Assembly (NCBI RefSeq): GCF_000783395.1 | Contig: NZ_JSFK01000001.1 | Span: 124,001 to 188,000 of the forward strand | Source: Pseudomonas chlororaphis | Lineage (GTDB): Bacteria; Pseudomonadota; Gammaproteobacteria; Pseudomonadales; Pseudomonadaceae | Reading direction: 5' to 3' | Length of the DNA: 64,000 nucleotides | Shown: positions 60,306 to 64,000 of the stretch, in pieces | Position numbering within the stretch: the first letter of the stretch is position 1 | Layout: each line of letters starts with the position of its first letter | Translations under genes and position numbers: made by a program | Notes under the pieces: model-generated | What the model saw: the letters and a program-made list of their open reading frames with translations, nothing else | What the model was told of the DNA's origin: nothing | Database searches by the model: none

Positions 60306-60850
60306 TACTGGGTTTTCTCGTCGGTTTTCTTCTTCGGCTGGATCACCATGTCGATGCGCGGACGCGCCTCGGTGACCTTGCTGCCGGTAGCGCGACCGGC
60401 GCTGGCCAGTTTCTTCACGGTGTCGTAGACGATTTTCTCGCCCTGAGTGACGTTGCCGTCTTTGTCGACGACCTTGGCCTTGTCGATCAGTACGACGCGG
60501 TTTTGCTGGGCGTGGTATTGAATCGTCACGCCGTAGCCTTGAACCGGTTTGGTGTCGCCCTGGGTTTGCAACTGCTCGAAGTAAGCCAGGTTGCCCACGG
60601 AGGTCACTACGTCGATATCGCCATTCGGTGCGCGAGTCATGGTGACGGTGTTGCCTTTAACGATCATCGAGCCCTGGGTGATGATCACATCACCCTTATA
60701 GGTAGCGATGCCGTTCTTGTCATCCAGTTGGGCGTCGTCGGCCTGAATGCGGATAGGTTGCTGCTGATCGTTCGGCAGAGCCCAGGCGCTCACGCTTCCC
60801 AGTGCTGCGCCCAGACTGAGCAAAATAGGGAGGGTTTTAACGAGCCTCAT
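60305..60850 (-). CDS. lptA: LPS transport periplasmic protein LptA (LptH)
   Basis: A 181-aa periplasmic protein with a signal peptide (ALGSVSAWA) and an OstA-type beta-jellyroll ([28 protein letters not shown]). It bridges LptC and LptD. The P. aeruginosa orthologue is called LptH. Overlaps lptC by 14 nt. Confidence 0.95.
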   Translation of the reverse strand: MRLVKTLPILLSLGAALGSVSAWALPNDQQQPIRIQADDAQLDDKNGIATYKGDVIITQGSMIVKGNTVTMTRAPNGDIDVVTSVGNLAYFEQLQTQGDTKPVQGYGVTIQYHAQQNRVVLIDKAKVVDKDGNVTQGEKIVYDTVKKLASAGRATGSKVTEARPRIDMVIQPKKKTDEKTQ

Positions 60851-61409
60851 ACTGTCCTCTTACGTTCGATAGCAGGTGTATCCTGCTTTCCTTCAGGTAC
60901 GCTTTCATTCCAACGCCAGTCGATACACCGCCAGCGCCGTCGATTCTAACGGGTTGCTCGGTCTGCGCATATTCCTGCTGCGGGAACACGGTCATGCGAG
61001 TGGAAGTGATCAGGATGTCACGCTTCTTTTCATCGGTGCGCGCAACACGTACCGAATCGATCAGTTCGACCTCGGTGCCGCCTGAGTTCACTTCGCCGCG
61101 CTCACTGGTCACGTGCCACGGAAATTCCGTTCCGCGATACATGTTCAGGTCGGGTTTGGTCACGAGCGTGACATCGGTTGCCTTCACGTGCTCGGCTTTT
61201 TCGGACGTCATTTCATACTGCACCTTGCCATCCGGCAGGTATTGCAGGGTATGCGTGTTGGTTGCATACCAGTCGATAGGCGTTTCCACCGAGGTGACCG
61301 GTGGCTTGTCGAGAAAACGTTCCGGGCTGATATTCCAGTAGCCGACCGCTGCGAAAATCGCAGCGATGCAGCCAAACAGCAGGAAGTTACGAAATTTTTT
61401 GCTGAACAT
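60837..61409 (-). CDS. lptC: LPS export protein LptC
   Basis: A 190-aa bitopic protein with an N-terminal helix (FRNFLLFGCIAAIFAAVGYW) and a periplasmic jellyroll (LDKPPVTSV..SEKAEHV..). It receives LPS from LptBFG. ATG 61409 is preferred over GTG 61421, which lies inside the kdsC stop. Confidence 0.93.
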   Translation of the reverse strand: MFSKKFRNFLLFGCIAAIFAAVGYWNISPERFLDKPPVTSVETPIDWYATNTHTLQYLPDGKVQYEMTSEKAEHVKATDVTLVTKPDLNMYRGTEFPWHVTSERGEVNSGGTEVELIDSVRVARTDEKKRDILITSTRMTVFPQQEYAQTEQPVRIDGAGGVSTGVGMKAYLKESRIHLLSNVRGQYEAR

Positions 61410-61417
61410 GGCTTGGC

Positions 61418-61942
61418 TCACAGGTACGCGGCGTTGGCCGCATCGAGGCGGCCCTGGGCGCGCAGGATCAATTCACAGAATTCGCGGGCGGCGCCTTCGC
61501 CACCTCGGGCGCGGGTAACGCCATGGGCGTGTTCGCGGACGAAGTCGGCAGCGTTGGCCACGGCCATGCCCAAGCCTACGCGGCGAATCACCGGCAGGTC
61601 AGGCAGGTCGTCACCGAGATAGGCGACCTGTTCATAGCTTAGGCCCAGTTGCTCCAGCAGGCCGTCGAGAACGACCAATTTGTCTTCGCGTCCCTGAAAC
61701 AGGTGCGGGATGCCCAGGTTTTTGGCGCGGCGTTCCACCACGGGCGTTTTGCGGCCACTGATGATGGCGGTCTGCACACCGGCGTTCATCAGCATCTTGA
61801 TGCCCTGACCGTCGAGGGTGTTGAAGGTCTTGAATTCGCTACCGTCTTCAAGAAAGTACAGGCGCCCGTCGGTAAGGACACCGTCGACGTCGAAAACCGC
61901 CAGTTTGACCGCTTTGCCGCGTTGCAGCAGATCGTTGCTCAT
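61418..61942 (-). CDS. kdsC: Kdo-8-phosphate phosphatase KdsC
   Basis: A 174-aa HAD phosphatase with the nucleophile motif FDVDGVLTDG and GDDLPDLPVIRRVG. It releases phosphate from KDO-8-P in LPS core synthesis. Its ATG overlaps the kdsD stop (TAATG). Confidence 0.96.
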   Translation of the reverse strand: MSNDLLQRGKAVKLAVFDVDGVLTDGRLYFLEDGSEFKTFNTLDGQGIKMLMNAGVQTAIISGRKTPVVERRAKNLGIPHLFQGREDKLVVLDGLLEQLGLSYEQVAYLGDDLPDLPVIRRVGLGMAVANAADFVREHAHGVTRARGGEGAAREFCELILRAQGRLDAANAAYL

Positions 61943-62916
61943 TACATGACTCCTGCGCGCAGCAGATCGGAGAGGTTGAAGGCGCCGACCGGGCGATCTT
62001 CCTCGTCTACGACTACCAACGCGTTGATTCGGTGATCTTCCATGATTTTCAGGGCTTCGGCGGCCAGCATTTCCGGCCGTGCAGTCTTGCCGTGGGCCGT
62101 CATTACCTGGTCGATGGTGGCGCTGCGAATGTCGATGCTGCGATCCAGCGTACGGCGCAAGTCGCCGTCAGTGAAGATCCCGGCGAGTTTGCCATCGGCT
62201 TCAAGGATCACGGTCATGCCCAGACCCTTGCGGGTCATTTCCATCAGCGCATCCTTGAGCAGCGTACCGCGTTGTACTTGCGGCAACTCCTGGCCCGCGT
62301 GCATGACGTTTTCCACTTTCAGCAACAGACGACGGCCCAAAGCGCCGCCCGGGTGAGAAAAGGCGAAATCTTCTGCGGTGAAGCCGCGTGCTTCCAGCAG
62401 TGCCACGGCCAGCGCGTCACCCATGACCAGTGCCGCGGTGGTCGAGGAAGTCGGCGCCAGGTTCAACGGGCAGGCTTCATGCTCGACGTGAACGTTGAGA
62501 TTGACCTCGGCAGCCTTGGCCAGTGGCGACTGCGGGTTACCGGTGACGCTGATCAACTGGATGCCCAGACGTTTGATCAGCGGCAGCAAGGTGACGATTT
62601 CGTTGGTCGAGCCGGAGTTCGACAGGGCAAGGATCACATCATCGCGAGTGATCATGCCCATGTCGCCATGGCTGGCTTCGGCCGGGTGGACAAAAAATGC
62701 CGGGGTGCCGGTGCTGGCCAGGGTCGCGGCAATCTTGTTGCCGATGTGCCCGGATTTGCCCATGCCGACCACGACTACACGGCCTTTACTGGCCAGAATC
62801 ATCTCGCAAGCGCGTACGAAATCGGCGTCGATATGGGGCAACAAGCCTTGTACGGCTTCCACTTCGAGTTGGATGGTGCGTTGTGCCGATTGAATCAGGT
62901 CGCTGGATTGGCTCAT
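61942..62916 (-). CDS. kdsD: Arabinose-5-phosphate isomerase KdsD
   Basis: A 324-aa enzyme with an N-terminal SIS domain (GKSGHIGNKIAATLASTGTPAFFVHP, LSNSGSTNE) and two C-terminal CBS domains (about 210-324). It makes arabinose-5-phosphate, the first Kdo precursor. ATG 62916 gives the usual length; no good ribosome site is visible. Confidence 0.95.
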   Translation of the reverse strand: MSQSSDLIQSAQRTIQLEVEAVQGLLPHIDADFVRACEMILASKGRVVVVGMGKSGHIGNKIAATLASTGTPAFFVHPAEASHGDMGMITRDDVILALSNSGSTNEIVTLLPLIKRLGIQLISVTGNPQSPLAKAAEVNLNVHVEHEACPLNLAPTSSTTAALVMGDALAVALLEARGFTAEDFAFSHPGGALGRRLLLKVENVMHAGQELPQVQRGTLLKDALMEMTRKGLGMTVILEADGKLAGIFTDGDLRRTLDRSIDIRSATIDQVMTAHGKTARPEMLAAEALKIMEDHRINALVVVDEEDRPVGAFNLSDLLRAGVM

Positions 62917-63191
62917 GTCAGAAATCGTATAGCCCGATGAAAAGGCGGCGATTATAGCGGTTATGTTGCAAAGCCTCACGCTAGTTCGTCGTGCTTTGTC
63001 ATTCCTCGTTACCAAAACCCGGGAAAAGACCCTGCGCACCTGTCATATCGCCGAACTCAGGCTGGTACAAGCCTTGGGCGCGTAGCCTTTGCAGTGATAT
63101 AGTTCGCCGCCAGTTCGGCCTGCCCGGGATGTACGTACTTTTCAAGTAAAGACAGGCGTCCGAGTGAGAGGCTGCATCGCAAGGAGTTTAG
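62917..63191. promoter_or_regulatory. Divergent promoter region kdsD / mlaF
   Basis: A 275-bp gap between kdsD and mlaF holds the two divergent promoters. AAGGAG is 6 bp before the mlaF ATG. No specific boxes could be assigned with confidence. Confidence 0.4.
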
Positions 63192-64000
63192 ATGAGTGCC
63201 GATAACGCCTACGCGGTCGAGCTGAAGGGAGTCTCCTTCAAGCGCGGTGCGCGCAGCATTTTCAATAACGTCGATATTCGCATACCGCGCGGCAAGGTCA
63301 CCGGCATCATGGGGCCTTCCGGGTGTGGCAAGACCACGCTGCTGCGATTGATGGGCGCACAATTGCGTCCTGCCAGCGGCGAAGTCTGGGTCAACGGCCA
63401 GAATCTGCCTGCGCTTTCGCGCAGCGATCTGTTCGATGCGCGAAAGCACATGGGTGTGCTGTTTCAGAGCGGCGCGCTGTTCACCGATCTCGATGTGTTC
63501 GAGAACGTGGCTTTCCCCCTGCGTGTTCATACCGATTTGCCGGAAGAAATGATCCGCGACATCGTCCTGCTCAAGTTGCAGGCGGTCGGTCTGCGCGGTG
63601 CCATCGAGTTGATGCCGGATGAGCTGTCCGGTGGCATGAAGCGCCGCGTCGCACTGGCGCGGGCGATTGCGCTCGATCCGCAGATTCTCATGTACGACGA
63701 ACCGTTCGTCGGGCAGGATCCGATCGCCATGGGTGTGCTGGTCCGTCTGATCCGTCTGCTCAATGATGCGCTGGGGATCACCAGTATCGTGGTGTCCCAC
63801 GATCTGGCTGAAACCGCGAGCATCGCCGACTACATCTATGTGGTCGGTGATGGTCAGGTGCTGGGGCAGGGTACGCCGGACGAGTTGATGAACTCGGACG
63901 AGCCGCGGATCCGTCAGTTCATGACCGGCGATCCCGATGGCCCGGTGCCGTACCATTTTCCAGCGACGGATTACCGCGCAGATCTTCTGGGGAAGCGCTG
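63192..64000 (+). CDS. mlaF: Phospholipid trafficking ABC ATPase MlaF (end of window)
   Basis: ATPase with Walker A GPSGCGKTT, signature LSGGMKRR, Walker B ILMYDEPFVGQDP. It powers MlaFEDB retrograde lipid transport (ttg2A in P. putida, linked to toluene tolerance). The reading frame is open for 269 codons and the last two visible bases are TG, so the window ends one base short of a probable TGA; the protein is probably complete. AAGGAG lies upstream. Confidence 0.93.
   Translation, partial: MSADNAYAVELKGVSFKRGARSIFNNVDIRIPRGKVTGIMGPSGCGKTTLLRLMGAQLRPASGEVWVNGQNLPALSRSDLFDARKHMGVLFQSGALFTDLDVFENVAFPLRVHTDLPEEMIRDIVLLKLQAVGLRGAIELMPDELSGGMKRRVALARAIALDPQILMYDEPFVGQDPIAMGVLVRLIRLLNDALGITSIVVSHDLAETASIADYIYVVGDGQVLGQGTPDELMNSDEPRIRQFMTGDPDGPVPYHFPATDYRADLLGKR

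Noticed and set aside
63057-63956. 299-codon minus frame over mlaF
   Set aside because: mlaF on the plus strand has all ABC ATPase motifs; the minus frame is a shadow.

Overview
The window is about 64 kb of a Pseudomonas chromosome, most likely from the P. fluorescens group. The reasons are the high GC content, the protein sequences, the dense set of Pseudomonas-type REP elements, and a gene order that, as I remember it, follows the P. aeruginosa PAO1 block from roughly PA4456 to PA4506 in the right half and in the dpp/rox part. No rRNA, tRNA, CRISPR array, transposase or phage gene was seen. The window starts inside prfC and ends one base before the probable stop codon of mlaF.

Layout. 1-5,000: the 3' part of prfC, a HipB/HipA-type toxin-antitoxin module in AT-rich DNA, an MFS transporter and a small acidic secreted protein. 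5,158-17,792 (minus strand): a dipeptide uptake locus, dppA1-dppA2-dppA3-opdD-dppA4-dppBCDF, with four substrate-binding protein paralogues and its own OprD-type porin. Hairpins between the genes look placed to set the expression ratios. 17,793-18,971: a gene-poor stretch of dispersed and tandem repeats. 18,972-24,191: a DUF6124 protein, a SIMPL-domain periplasmic protein, the RoxS/RoxR redox two-component pair and a YddA-type ABC exporter. 24,383-31,841: a galactarate (and probably glucarate) catabolic cluster: FadR-type regulator, KdgD, alpha-ketoglutarate semialdehyde dehydrogenase, GudP-type permease and GarD. Two related small Ig-like proteins of unknown function sit inside it on the opposite strand. 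32,084-34,990: AEC transporter, PcaC-like protein, Ca/Na antiporter and RlpA-like lipoprotein.

From 35,136 onward the window is core genome: gatB-gatA-gatC, then mreB-mreC-mreD-maf-rng-yhdP-nit-tldD, darP, pmbA, the Fur-type fagA-fumC-orfX-sodM-zip group, the nitrogen PTS cluster rpoN-hpf-ptsN-rapZ-ptsO, the LPS transport and Kdo genes lptB-lptA-lptC-kdsC-kdsD, and divergent mlaF.

How the genes work together. OpdD, DppA1-4 and DppBCDF form one outer-membrane-to-cytoplasm peptide uptake route. GarD, KdgD and the semialdehyde dehydrogenase convert galactarate to 2-oxoglutarate, and an operator over the kdgD promoter probably binds the neighbouring FadR-type regulator. FagA/FumC/SodM/ZIP replace iron-dependent functions with iron-independent ones. 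MreBCD, the Lpt proteins, KdsCD, YhdP and MlaF all serve envelope construction.

The most unusual observations are an apparent AUU start codon in mreC together with a strong hairpin between mreB and mreC, the pair of Ig-like proteins in the galactarate cluster, the dpp locus without a local regulator, a Gln replacing a key Glu in the Ca/Na antiporter, and a 111-bp tandem repeat array.
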